From Amylostereum areolatum (taxonomy: Eukaryota; Basidiomycota; Agaricomycetes; Russulales; Stereaceae): DNA of 64,000 nucleotides. Where the stretch lies: positions 434,001-498,000 of the forward strand of contig SAXG01000030.1 of assembly GCA_012932865.1 (NCBI GenBank). The letters run 5' to 3'. The translations under genes and the position numbers were made by a program. The notes beneath the pieces were generated by a model. That model made no database searches and was not told the origin of the DNA. It saw nothing but the letters and a program-made list of their open reading frames with translations. Positions 46,939 through 56,681 of this stretch are shown one piece after another. Position 1 is the stretch's first letter, and the number at the start of each line of letters is the position of its first letter.

Positions 46939-49514
46939 TCATGTCGGTGACCTTTGAGAGCGAGGAGCGAGGGAGCCAGGTATTCTCGGAGTCAGGATAG
47001 CCTGCCACTTCTGTGCCGTCTTGAAGTGCTCCAGGTTCTTGTGATCTGTCCAGATTTCGACGGTGTCGGGGGCGCCTTCGAGGTAGTGGCGCCAGGCTTC
47101 AAGCGCACGGATGATCGCAAGTAGCTCCTTGTCGTAGATGTCGTAGTTCCGTTCCGGTTCTGATAGGGCCTTGGACAGATACGCCACTGGATGCCAGTGA
47201 CCGTCATCGCCTTTCTGCGAGAGTATACCTCCAGTAGCAAAGTCCGAGGCATCGACTTCAACGAGGTAAGGCTTCTTTGGGTCAGGCATGACCAAGACGG
47301 GGGAGGAAGTAAACGCAGCTTTCAGTGCGTCAAACGCAGTTTGGCAGTCCATCGACCAGTCCCATGTGCAGTCCTTCTTTGTCAGATCAAATAGGGGCCG
47401 TGCCACCTTGGAGAAGTCCTTGATGAAACGTCGGTAGAAGTTGCCAAAGCCGAGGAAGGATTGCACATCTTTGACCGTTCGTGGTGTCGGCCAGTCCTGA
47501 ATACCTGCTACCTTGACGGGGTCCATAGCGATCTTGTCGTGCGAGATGATGAGTCCGAGGTATTCGACAGAGTCTTGCTCAAAGATGCATTTCTCCGGTT
47601 TGAGGAAGAGGTTGTTGTCTTGCAAACGCTGCAGAACCTGCCGCACTATGGCACGGTGTTCAGTCCATGGTGCGAAGTGAACACCAAGATGTCGTCCATG
47701 TAGATAATGACCTTGCCCGAGTCGATGGGATCCTTGAACAGTTCATTCATCATTGCCTGAAATGTTGCAGGGGAGTTCATAAGTCCAAAAAACATCACCG
47801 TAGGTTCAAAGAGACCGCGATTCGTCTTGAACGCAGCCTTCCACTTGTTGCCTTCCTTGATGCGGACATTGTTGTAGCCCCAGCGAACATCCATCTTGGA
47901 GAAGATCTTTGCACCTTTGAGGCGGTCGACAATTTCAGAGATCAGTGGCAAGGGGTATTCATTCTTGACAGTGCCCTTGTTTAATTCTCGATAGTCCTGT
48001 ACGGGACGCAGCTTTCCATCCTTTTTCTTCACAAAGAAGAACGGACTCGCCTGAGGTGACTTCGAAGGGCGGATATAGCCCTTCTTCAGGTGGTCGTTGA
48101 GGAAGGTGTCGAGTTCGATCTGCTCGGAAGGTGAGAGGGGGTAGATCTTGCACGGTTTGGGTTCAAAGCCGTCTTTCATGTCGATAGCATGGTCCCATGG
48201 CCGTCGGTCAGGAAGTCGCTCGGAGGTTTTCTTGTCGAATACAGGCGCAAAGTCGCGGTACGGCGGGGGGACTAAGTCTTCAAAGGTTTGCGGGCGTGCG
48301 TTCTCTTTTGAATGCTCTGCAAGCTCCTGCGCTTTTGTAAAGCCCGCGCGGATGGGTATTGCATCTGGATTAGGACCATCGGTTTCAGGGAGGATTCTGG
48401 CGCGGCGTAGTCCATTGATCTCCCAGTCTCGGAATACCATGGGCCGCTCGTCGTCGTCTTCAGTGAAGAGTCGTGCGGGTAGAGGGGAGCGATGGACCGT
48501 GCGGACGCGAACACCTTTGACTCTGCGTGCAGGAATAACATAAGTGGGGACTGGGGTCCAGGACACATATGTCGGCTCTGGGAAGGGATCGTCCACGACG
48601 AGAGGTGTCCTCGGGGTTTTACCCGCTTCAACCTTACGCTGTGATTGGACCGATGATGGTTTCCGTGGCTTGGTTGCGAGGTTCGTCACAGGAGGTTTGG
48701 ACAGAGTGCATGAGGGAGGGCAGCGGAGCATGTCAACACGGTCTCGTTGCCAGTCTATGGTTGGATTGTGCTCATCGAGCCAGTCTGTTCCAAGGATCAT
48801 GTCATGATCGCCGATGTCGGTGATGAAGAACTCAGCTTCTTCCTCATGGTACGCCTTTGAATCTTGCGAGTATATCCGGATCCGCTGGGTCGTTGTGTCG
48901 CGTACCCAGCCCATGATGTTCTCGGTGCCGTCCACATTACGCACGGGGAACGGGTTTTCTAGTTTTCTTGTGGTGAGCTTCTTGCGTTCAACGAAGCTTC
49001 GGTTCAGGATAATTCCTTCTGCGCCGCTATCAAGCAGCGCGTCTGCGTCGATTTCTCTTTTGGTAACTCGTCCGATCAGCTTGACTTTGAGCGTGATCGA
49101 TGGTGTTTGCCTGTTCTTGGTGACAGTAGACAGATACAAACACGGGGGATACGATTGCTCACAGGTATGCATGGATGATAATACAGCGAAACGATTCGAC
49201 GATGATACCAAAAGTCCTTTGCCTCCACCAGACGACGCGACTGGGGGGCGTTTCAAAAATCCTGCGATTCCAGGATGTCCTTCAACAGCGCTACTGCCTG
49301 CTCCTTGCCTTCCGCGTCCAGATCCTTCAGCTGGCGAGTGATCGCCGCGATGGTTTTGGATGGGTCGGGAGCTGCTTTCGCAGTGGACGGAGCCGTGTTC
49401 GTCGGCAGGGGAGGGGCCTTGGACCCAGTCTCTACTGCGCCCACCCGTCGCGCGCTCGAGTCGCGGTTGGGGCAGTCGCGAGAGACGTGACCAGCTTGTC
49501 GACACATGAAGCAC
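46939..49514 (-). pseudogene. pol of internal 1: protease, RT and RNase H, integrase deleted
   Basis: The pol frame is open from 49514 to 47646 (LLDSGAEGIILN protease, FGLMNSPATFQ and IYMDDILVF of RT). A one-base insertion near 47675 then breaks it; the frame resumes at 47646-46939 (VEVDASDFATGG of RNase H). Right after the RNase H segment TDHKNLEHF the sequence jumps to the chromodomain end, a deletion of about 1.6 kb that removed the integrase (compare 50300-51880 in internal 2). Not functional. Confidence 0.85.
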
Positions 49515-49675
49515 TTGCCTTCGCGCATCATCTTTGCGCGCTCGTCGTCCGTCAGCTTTGCAGGGCGGGTCGAGGTGTTGGTGAAGGCGCCGACTCGGCG
49601 CGACGAGGAGTCGTTGGTTGAACCGTTCGAGGTGAGCGCGACAGCCCCCTTGGACTGACTGCTCTTCCTCTCCGG
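49253..49675 (-). pseudogene. gag C-terminal fragment of internal 1
   Basis: Carries the CCHC knuckle CFMCRQAGHVSRDC and the terminal helix, nearly identical to internal 2. The rest of gag, the leader and a 5' LTR are missing: the sequence ends at CCTCTCCGG and LTR-B starts at once. Confidence 0.88.
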
Positions 49676-50096
49676 TGTCAGAAACGCAGTTTATGAGACC
49701 GATGAACCGCCTAAGTCGCGACGATGGGAGGAGCGAGAAGAAAATAGATTCGAGAGTGCCGGGGTCTAGGGTAGTGCAACGTATGCTACAGTACCGTACG
49801 ACGAGATGGACAGTCTAGGGAAAAGGGAAGAGAAACACTGTCCTTATATACAAGTGGGTACGATGGTGCGATGCGATGCGATAGTGGTGCGAGCGGGGGG
49901 AACAATAAGAAAGGAGTCATGGGGCGGAGGACGAAGGTCCGGAGCAATGATGTCATAGATAAGGATGCGGAACCCCGCTCGGAAGTCCGGGCAATGACGT
50001 CAGTTGAAGCATGTGATGTAAGGGAAAGTCATGTGCCGTGACGCGTCGCGTGTACGAGGTCTGCAAACGAAGAGAGAAATGGAGCGATCCGTGACA
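49676..50096 (-). repeat. LTR-B (3' LTR of internal 2)
   Basis: 421 bp, TGTCA...TGACA ends. Its left neighbour is broken gag, its right neighbour the polypurine tract of internal 2. It is the most diverged of the three LTRs and carries a one-base insertion beside the TGACGTCA site. Confidence 0.92.
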
Positions 50097-51402
50097 TTAC
50101 CCCCCCTTTAAGACGCGCTTTCGCCTGGAGCGCAATGTCATCTGCAAGGGTAGATGCGAGGAAATCGTCAAAGGAGATGCCGAGGGAACGCACAGGGCGG
50201 GGCGCATTTGGATGGCGTTTGTGGAAGGCGTCGATCATGTCGGTGACTTTTGAGAGCGAGGAGCGAGGGAGCCAGGTATTCTCAGAGTCAGGGTAGCCTG
50301 CCCACTTGACGAGGTATTGTATGCCTTTCTTGTTGCGGGTCGGCTTCGAGTCGATGATGTCTTCAACGTCATATTCTTCTTCGTCATCAACAAGGTCAGG
50401 CGGCGGTTGTTCATAGTTTGGACCGTGTGCCGTTGTCTCCTTGTACGCGGTGAGCAGCGAAGCATGGAAGACTGGGTGGATTCTCCACGTCTTCGGCAGC
50501 TTCAGGCGGTAGTTCACTGGGCTAATGATGTCAACGATCTCGAAGGGTCCAAATCGTTTGGCAGCAAGCTTAGCTTTCGGCCTCGTCGTCTTCAGGTTTT
50601 TGCCTTCGAGCCAGACCTTGTCTCCGACGGCGAACAGTGTCGATTTGCTGATCGTGTCACCATTGTAGTGCTTCATTAAGTCGGATGCGAGGGCAAGGCT
50701 GGCCTTGATCTCCTGTCGGACTTCTTCAAGTTGACGGAGGCGTTCTTCAACTGCAGGGACCTTTGAGGACGGGTTTACGGATGGGTACATCTTGGGGAGG
50801 AAGCCATAGAGGACTTCAAAGGGGGCCTTTCCGGTAGCTGCATGGGTGCGGGAGTTGTGAGAAAACTCGAAGAAGGGCAGCCACTTCACCCAGTCATCTT
50901 GACGGTAGTTGCAGAATACTCGCAGGAACTGCTCAAGGTTCTGGTTTTCGCGTTCGGTCTGGCCATCTGTCTGTGGGTGGTACGCTGTGCTAAGGGCAGA
51001 CTTGATCCCGAGCTTCTCGTTGAGTGTACGCATTACCTGCCCAGCAAATTGGGGTCCACGATCCGAGATGATCTTGTCCGCCAAGCCGTAATGTCGGTAT
51101 ACCTTATCGAAGAGAATGTCGGCCGTGCCATCGCTGGTGATCTTCGTTGTACATGGGGTGGTAACCACCATCTTGGTGAGGCGATCAACCACGACGTTGA
51201 CGGCATTATAGCCTTCGCAGTCAGGGAGCTCGACAATGAAGTCGGTAGAGATGACGCCAAATGGTCGGTCGGGTACTTCGTTCGGGATCATGTCGACGTG
51301 GGGTCGGCTGCTCTGTGTCTTTGTCGACTGGCAGGTTGCGCATCCTGCTACAAAGTCGCGGACAAAGACAGACATGCCAGGCCACCAATATTCACGACTC
51401 AC
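50029..51402 (-). CDS. pol part 2 of internal 2: integrase and chromodomain, 457 aa
   Basis: The zinc-binding domain begins upstream of the stop at 51409 (YHESPLAGHPGRF) and finishes with CATCQ. The DDE catalytic core shows STDFIVELPD, ISDRGPQF and TDGQTERENQ. The GPF/GPY-like module (AKRFGPFEIVDII) and chromodomain (YDVEDIIDSKP ... YLVKWAGYPDSENTWLP) follow. The chromodomain is known to steer integration to histone-marked chromatin. The frame runs through the polypurine tract into LTR-B. It is separated from part 1 only by one in-frame TAG. Confidence 0.9.
   Translation of the reverse strand: MSREYWWPGMSVFVRDFVAGCATCQSTKTQSSRPHVDMIPNEVPDRPFGVISTDFIVELPDCEGYNAVNVVVDRLTKMVVTTPCTTKITSDGTADILFDKVYRHYGLADKIISDRGPQFAGQVMRTLNEKLGIKSALSTAYHPQTDGQTERENQNLEQFLRVFCNYRQDDWVKWLPFFEFSHNSRTHAATGKAPFEVLYGFLPKMYPSVNPSSKVPAVEERLRQLEEVRQEIKASLALASDLMKHYNGDTISKSTLFAVGDKVWLEGKNLKTTRPKAKLAAKRFGPFEIVDIISPVNYRLKLPKTWRIHPVFHASLLTAYKETTAHGPNYEQPPPDLVDDEEEYDVEDIIDSKPTRNKKGIQYLVKWAGYPDSENTWLPRSSLSKVTDMIDAFHKRHPNAPRPVRSLGISFDDFLASTLADDIALQAKARLKGGVMSRIAPFLSSFADLVHATRHGT
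50097..50112 (-). other. polypurine tract of internal 2
   Basis: Minus strand CTTAAAGGGGGGTAA adjoining LTR-B, lying inside the 3' end of the pol frame as in related elements. Confidence 0.75.
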
Positions 51403-51408
51403 AAGTTC

Positions 51409-53808
51409 CTAAGTCTTGAAGCGACCAGGGTGTCCAGCCAGGGGCGATTCATGGTACATTTTGACAATGTCGCGTCGCAATCCGTCGTCTGCAGGGACAT
51501 ATACCTTTCCTCTAAACAGGACCAGGCCTTCTTCGTAGTTCCACTCTTGAAGGTTCTTAACGAGTGTACGTGGTCCATTCCGTAAGATGGCATCCAGAGC
51601 TTGAACGACCTCAATGTCCTTGGTCTTGCAGTCGCGGATACGTCGTCGGAGTTCGACATCGCCGAGGGAGGTTACTGCTCCTGGCCTTGTTGCACGTATC
51701 TGGAAGTACTTGGGGTCGAGCAAGATACGCTCCTTGTTGTCGTTCTCAACGCCCTGTTTGTGATCAGGTCGTCGGGACATTGGGTCTGGGCGATGGGATA
51801 CTCCTGGTTTGTGAACGAGCGCGAAGTCAAATCGAGTGAGGAATAGAGCCCAACGTGCCTGTCGGCGGCTCAGCTTCTGTGCCGTCTTGAAGTGCTCCAG
51901 GTTCTTGTGGTCTGTCCAGATTTCGACGGTGTCGGGGGCACCTTCGAGGTAGTGGCGCCAGGCTTCGAGCGCACGGATGATCGCGAGTAGCTCCTTGTCG
52001 TAGATGTCGTAGTTGCGTTCCGGTTCCGATAGGGCTTTGGACAGATACGCCACTGGATGCCAGTGACCGTCGTCACCTTTCTGCGAGAGTATACCTCCAG
52101 TAGCAAAGTCCGAGGCGTCAACTTCGACAAGGTAGGGTTTCCTTGGATCAGGCATAACTAAGACAGGGGAGGAGGTGAACGCAGCTTTAAGTGCGTTAAA
52201 CGCCGTCTGGCATTCCGTCGACCAATTCCATGTGCAGTCCTTCTTTGTCAGGTCGAATAGAGGTCGTGCGATCTTGGAGAAATCCTTGATGAAGCGTCGG
52301 TAGAAATTACCAAATCCGAGGAAGGATTGTACATCCTTGACCGTCCGGGGTGTCGGCCAGTCCTGGATACCAGCTACCTTGACGGGGTCCATGGCGATCT
52401 TGTCGTGTGAAATAATGAGTCCGAGGTATTCAACGGAGTCCTGCTCGAAGACACATTTCTCTGGCTTAAGGAACAGGTCATTGTCTTGTAGGTGTTGGAG
52501 AACCTGTCGCACTATGGCACGATGTTCCTCCATAGTTCGAGTGAATACGAGGATGTCGTCCATGTAGATGATGACTTTGCCCGAGTCGATAAGATCCTTG
52601 AAAAGTTCGTTCATCATTGCCTGGAACGTCGCGGGGGAGTTCATAAGGCCGAAGAACATCACCGTAGGTTCAAAGAGGCCACGATTCGTCTTGAACGCAG
52701 CCTTCCACTCGTCGCCTTCCTTGATGCGGACATTGTTGTACCCCCAGCGGACGTCCATCTTGGAGAAGATCTTTGCACCTTTGAGGCGGTCAACAATTTC
52801 TGAGATCAGCGGCAAGGGGTACTCGTTTTTGATGGTACCCTTGTTCAGCTCTCGATAGTCCTGTACAGGCCGCAGCTTCCCATCTTTCTTTTTGACGAAG
52901 AAGAACGGACTTGCCTGCGGTGATTTCGATGGGCGAATGTAGCCCTTCTTCAGGTGGTCGTCGAGGAAGGTATCGAGCTCGATCTGCTCGGAGGGGGAGA
53001 GCGGGTAGATCTTGCAGGGCTTGGGTTCGAAGCCGTCCTTCATGTCGATGGCATGATCCCATGGTCGCCGGTCGGGTAGTCGTTCAGAGGTTTTCTTGTC
53101 GAATACAGGTGCAAAGTCGCGGTATGGAGGGGGAACCAAGTCTTCAAAGGTTTGCGGGCGTGCATTTTCCCTTGAGTGCTCTGCAAGCTCTTGCGCCTTG
53201 GTGAAGCCCGCTCGGATTGGTACTGCCTCCGGGTTGGGGCCGTCAACCTCAGGAAGAATCCCAGCACGACGCAGGCCATTGATCTCCCAGTCTCGGAAGA
53301 CCCTGGGTCGTTCGTCGTCGTCTTCAGTGAAAAGGCGGGCAGGTAAAGGTGAGAGATGGAATGTGCGGATGCGAACTCCTTTGACCCTGCGCGCGGGGAT
53401 GACATACGTAGGGATAGGGGCCCAGGAGACATACACTGGTTCTGGGAACGGGTCGTCCGGGGCTAGAGGTACCTTAGGGGCCGCATCAGCTCGAACGTTT
53501 TGCTGTGATCGGGTCGACGATGGTGTTCGCGGCTTTGTTGCAAGGTTTGTCACGGTCGGTTCGGAGAGGGTGCAAGAGGGAGGGCAGCGGAGCATGTCAA
53601 CACGATCTTGCTGCCAGTCTATGGTGGGGTTATGCTCATCGAGCCAGTCTGTTCCAAGGATCATATCGTGATCACCGATGTCGGTGATGAAGAACTCAGC
53701 TTCTTCCTCATGGTATGCCTTCGAGTCTTGCGAGTATATCCGGATCCGTTGGGTCGTCGTATCACGCACCCAGCCCATGATGTTCTCGGTGCCGTCCACG
53801 TTACGCAC
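51409..53808 (-). CDS. pol part 1 of internal 2: end of protease, RT, RNase H, start of integrase, 799 aa
   Basis: RT motifs: the segment containing FFVKKKDGKLRPVQDYR, FGLMNSPATFQ and the YMDDILVF active site. RNase H: VEVDASDFATGGILS. It ends at TAG 51411-51409 inside the integrase zinc finger (GHPGRFKT*), in frame with part 2, so this is a single nonsense change. Upstream, the protease is thrown out of frame by an inserted base near 53855 compared with internal 1. Confidence 0.9.
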   Translation of the reverse strand: MRNVDGTENIMGWVRDTTTQRIRIYSQDSKAYHEEEAEFFITDIGDHDMILGTDWLDEHNPTIDWQQDRVDMLRCPPSCTLSEPTVTNLATKPRTPSSTRSQQNVRADAAPKVPLAPDDPFPEPVYVSWAPIPTYVIPARRVKGVRIRTFHLSPLPARLFTEDDDERPRVFRDWEINGLRRAGILPEVDGPNPEAVPIRAGFTKAQELAEHSRENARPQTFEDLVPPPYRDFAPVFDKKTSERLPDRRPWDHAIDMKDGFEPKPCKIYPLSPSEQIELDTFLDDHLKKGYIRPSKSPQASPFFFVKKKDGKLRPVQDYRELNKGTIKNEYPLPLISEIVDRLKGAKIFSKMDVRWGYNNVRIKEGDEWKAAFKTNRGLFEPTVMFFGLMNSPATFQAMMNELFKDLIDSGKVIIYMDDILVFTRTMEEHRAIVRQVLQHLQDNDLFLKPEKCVFEQDSVEYLGLIISHDKIAMDPVKVAGIQDWPTPRTVKDVQSFLGFGNFYRRFIKDFSKIARPLFDLTKKDCTWNWSTECQTAFNALKAAFTSSPVLVMPDPRKPYLVEVDASDFATGGILSQKGDDGHWHPVAYLSKALSEPERNYDIYDKELLAIIRALEAWRHYLEGAPDTVEIWTDHKNLEHFKTAQKLSRRQARWALFLTRFDFALVHKPGVSHRPDPMSRRPDHKQGVENDNKERILLDPKYFQIRATRPGAVTSLGDVELRRRIRDCKTKDIEVVQALDAILRNGPRTLVKNLQEWNYEEGLVLFRGKVYVPADDGLRRDIVKMYHESPLAGHPGRFKT

Positions 53809-53851
53809 GGGGAACGGGTTTTCTAGTTTTCTTGTAGTCAGCTTCTTGCGT

Positions 53852-54124
53852 TCAGCGAAGCTTCAGGTTGATGATGATTCCTTCTGCACCGCTGTCAAGC
53901 AGTGCCTCTGCGTCGATTTGTCGGCCTGTCGCTCGTCCAATCATTTTGACCTTGAGCGTTATCGAGGGTGTCTGCCTGTTCTTCGTGACAGTAGAGAGGT
54001 GCACACACGATGGATACGATTGCTCACATGAGGTCATAGATGATAGTACAGAGAAGCGATTGTAAGATGCCGATGATATAAGTCCTTTGCCTCCGCCAGA
54101 CGACGCGACTGGGGGGCGTTTCAA
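53852..54124 (-). pseudogene. protease N-terminal piece of pol, frame-broken
   Basis: Holds RPPVASSGGGKGL linker and LLDSGAEGIII (DSGA active site). It begins in the -1 frame relative to gag, overlapping its stop. It terminates soon after the DSGA motif because of the inserted base near 53855. Confidence 0.82.
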
Positions 54125-55146
54125 AAATCCTGCGACTCTAGGATATCCTTCAACAGTGCCACTGCCTGCTCCTTACCTTCCGCATCCAGATCCTTCAGCT
54201 GGCGAGTGATCGCCACGATGGTTTTGGATGGGTCGGGAGCTGCTTTCGCAGTGGACGGAGCCGTGTTCGTCGGCAGGGGAGGGGCCTTGGACCCAGTCTC
54301 TACTGCGCCCACCCGTCGCGCGCTCGAGTCGCGGTTGGGGCAGTCGCGAGAGACGTGACCGGCTTGTCGACACATGAAACACTTGCCTTCGCGCATCATC
54401 TTTGCGCGCTCGTCGTCCGTCAGCTTTGCAGGGCGGGTCGAGGTGTTGGTGAAGGCGCCGACTCGGCGCGACGAGGAGTCGTTGGTCGAACCGTTCGAGG
54501 TGAGCGCGACAGCCCCCTTGGACTGACTGCTCTTCCTCTCCGGGTTCTCTTCGAGCCACTGGTGGTTGATGCGTCGGGCGCGCTCCTTCCACTCCGCGAG
54601 CTTGGTGGGGAATGGGTACGACCGGGCCACCTGCTTGCCGAGGTCACGCTGAAGTCCCTTCTTGAAAAAGTGGATTAGCGCCTCGTCGTCGTATGCTGAC
54701 ATGGTTGCCAGCATCTCAAACTCGGTGATAAAGTCAGTGACGTCCCGGGTGGTCATTGCGAGCTCGTTGATCTTACGCTGAGCCTCTATCTTCGGATCGA
54801 CGGGCACGAAGTCTTTGCCAAACCTCTCGAAGAGCTCTTTGTAGGAGCTATAGTGGAGTGTTGGGGGCGTGGGGTCGAGGGTGTCGGCGTCTTCCTTCTC
54901 GTCTTCGTCGGCGAAGAGTTCCATGCGGCGATGCGTGGCCCAGGCTTTCGCCGTGTCGTCCTCCATCAGGCTGAGGAGGAGCATCATCTTGGCATCATCT
55001 GTGGCATAAACATCTTTGTTAACGCGCAGGAACATGCGGAGCTCGAGGGAGAACCGGAGGGTGTCGCGTCTATCGCCTTTGAATGGCTTTGGCTTGGGGC
55101 CGATCTCCCGCTTGGAGACGGCAGGTTTGGATTCGGCGTCGGACAT
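54121..55146 (-). CDS. gag of internal 2, 341 aa from the first AUG
   Basis: Retrotransposon gag (capsid-like) helices span about residues 15-190 (KPFKGDRRDTLRFSLELRMF, YSSYKELFERFGKDFV, NELAMTTRDVTDFITEFE). A Ser/Thr linker and CCHC zinc knuckle CFMCRQAGHVSRDC (about 262-275) follow, then a helical tail ending ILESQDF. The AUG at 55146 sits in a good context (purine at -3) and is the first AUG of the inferred transcript, but the same frame stays open far upstream, see the leader entry. The stop overlaps the -1 frame of pol. Confidence 0.9.
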   Translation of the reverse strand: MSDAESKPAVSKREIGPKPKPFKGDRRDTLRFSLELRMFLRVNKDVYATDDAKMMLLLSLMEDDTAKAWATHRRMELFADEDEKEDADTLDPTPPTLHYSSYKELFERFGKDFVPVDPKIEAQRKINELAMTTRDVTDFITEFEMLATMSAYDDEALIHFFKKGLQRDLGKQVARSYPFPTKLAEWKERARRINHQWLEENPERKSSQSKGAVALTSNGSTNDSSSRRVGAFTNTSTRPAKLTDDERAKMMREGKCFMCRQAGHVSRDCPNRDSSARRVGAVETGSKAPPLPTNTAPSTAKAAPDPSKTIVAITRQLKDLDAEGKEQAVALLKDILESQDF

Positions 55147-56354
55147 CTTGTCGAAGGGGAGGGGGACGGTGAGGGATTGGGCGAGTTCTTGATCAAGGCG
55201 GCGTAGGGTTTCTCGTCGGCGTTCTTCTGCTTCTTCAACTTCGTCCTCGACTTGTTTTGCGACAAGGAAGTCGGCGGGGGTGAGGAATTGCTGGTTATGA
55301 TGCCACGACCAGTGATCTTGGACGGGACTGAACGAAGTGGGCTGCCACTCAACTACTGATCGTCCTGGGGTTCCGTTCTTGTTCCGTCTATAGGCGTACC
55401 ACTTCCCAGTTGTGTCGTTGTGGTTGATCCCTTCTGGGACTTCGATTACAGTACGTCGACGGGGTGGGGGCGAGTTGGTCGGAGGGGGGTTCAGGAAGCG
55501 CTGTAGAACGTCCGCAGTGGTGGCAAAATCCGATTCTTCGACGTAGGGTTGTTCGTCGCGGTCGTCGAAGTACCAGTCTCGACGTTGCCGGTTTGGTTCG
55601 TCGTGCAGCCAACGTACGGATTCCTTAGTCTGCTGCGAGGTGAGGATATAGTACTCTTCAGGACAGTAGTCTCGAAAGACGCCTGGGGGAAGGTTCGGGG
55701 TGGGGGGACGAGGGGCTGTGGAGGACGTGATGATGGTCTAGAAGAAGTCCGCCGCGATGGGGCGACGGCCAAGGAGTTTCTTGGTGAGGTAGCCGGCTTT
55801 TACTGCCTGGCGGATCTTATGTTCGTGGTGGCGGCGACGAAGGGTCTTACCCTTGATGGTGGGACGGAGGACTGGTGGCGGGGTGGATTCGGGGGTCCGA
55901 CGGTTAAACTGGGAGACGGAGGTGAAACTGGTTTGGAGGATCGGGTTGGGGGCGTCTTGGATGAGGTATGTGTGGTAGGTGGGGGCGTGGAGGGTGAATT
56001 CAAGGCGTTCGAGATCTACGTTGATGCACGTAGTGATCCGGACGTATAGGGCGAGGACGACAGTACCGTGATCCTTGTGCCACCTCCACTCGAAGATGCA
56101 GAAGTTGAGGCCGTGCGCGGTCCAGGGATCTTTCTTGCAGAGGTTCTGTACGGGGACGAGGCAGTTGACGGTGACGGCGTCGGACCAAGGGTAGGGGAGT
56201 GGTGCGTCGTCGCGGGGGGTGATCGGCTTTCCGTTGAACGGGAGGAAGACCGGTGCGTTCGGGAGGTCCGTGGTGGGAGTTTTTAACGTCGTAGAGACGG
56301 CAGAGGTAGATGGAGAGAGGGGTGCGAGGTAGGTGTAGGGGTAGACTGTCCAGG
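55147..56354 (-). other. AUG-free leader with a 402-codon reading frame in the gag frame
   Basis: From the PBS to the gag AUG the gag frame has one stop only (TAG 55740-55738) and no Met codon; moreover no ATG occurs in any sense frame. Codons end mostly in C, as in host genes. Segments look protein-like, for example NFCIFEWRWHKDHGTV, YVRITTCINVDLERLEFTLH, VKAGYLTKKLLGRR and QQFLTPADFLVAKQVEDEVE. I recognise no family. It could be a non-AUG-initiated Gag extension, a captured coding sequence, or a leader purged of AUGs so that ribosomes scan to gag. Confidence 0.7.
56342..56352 (-). promoter_or_regulatory. self-priming primer-binding site
   Basis: Minus strand TGGACAGTCTA lies 2 nt inside LTR-C. 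It is the exact reverse complement of TAGACTGTCCA at the inferred transcript start within the LTR (56496-56486). This is the Tf1/sushi self-priming arrangement rather than a tRNA PBS. Confidence 0.8.
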
Positions 56355-56485
56355 TGTCAGAAACACAGTTTATGAGACCGATGAACCGCCTAAGTCGCGA
56401 CGATGGGAGGAGTGAGAAGAAAATAGATTCGAGAGTGCCAGGGTCTAGGGTAGTGCAACGTGCGCTACAGTACCGTATGACGAGA

Positions 56486-56529
56486 TGGACAGTCTAGGGA
56501 AAAGGGAAGAGAAACACTGTCCTTATATA
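56486..56529 (-). promoter_or_regulatory. LTR core promoter: TATA box and inferred transcript start
   Basis: Minus-strand TATATAA at 56529-56523 lies 33 nt before the TAGACTGTCCA block that begins at 56496. That spacing and the PBS match fix the likely first transcribed base. Confidence 0.65.
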
Positions 56530-56673
56530 CAAGTGGGAACAATGGTGTGATGCGATGCGATAGTGGTGCGAGCGGGGGGAACAATAGGAAAGGAGTCATG
56601 GGGCGGAGGACGAAGGTCCGGAGCAGTGATGTCATAGATAAGGATGCGGAACCCCGCTCGGAAGTCCGGGCAA

Positions 56674-56681
56674 TGACGTCA
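56674..56681. promoter_or_regulatory. CRE palindrome in the LTR
   Basis: TGACGTCA inside CAATGACGTCATTG, about 145-150 bp upstream of the TATA box; the TGACGTCA core is kept in all three LTRs. Core site of ATF/CREB bZIP factors. Confidence 0.5.
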
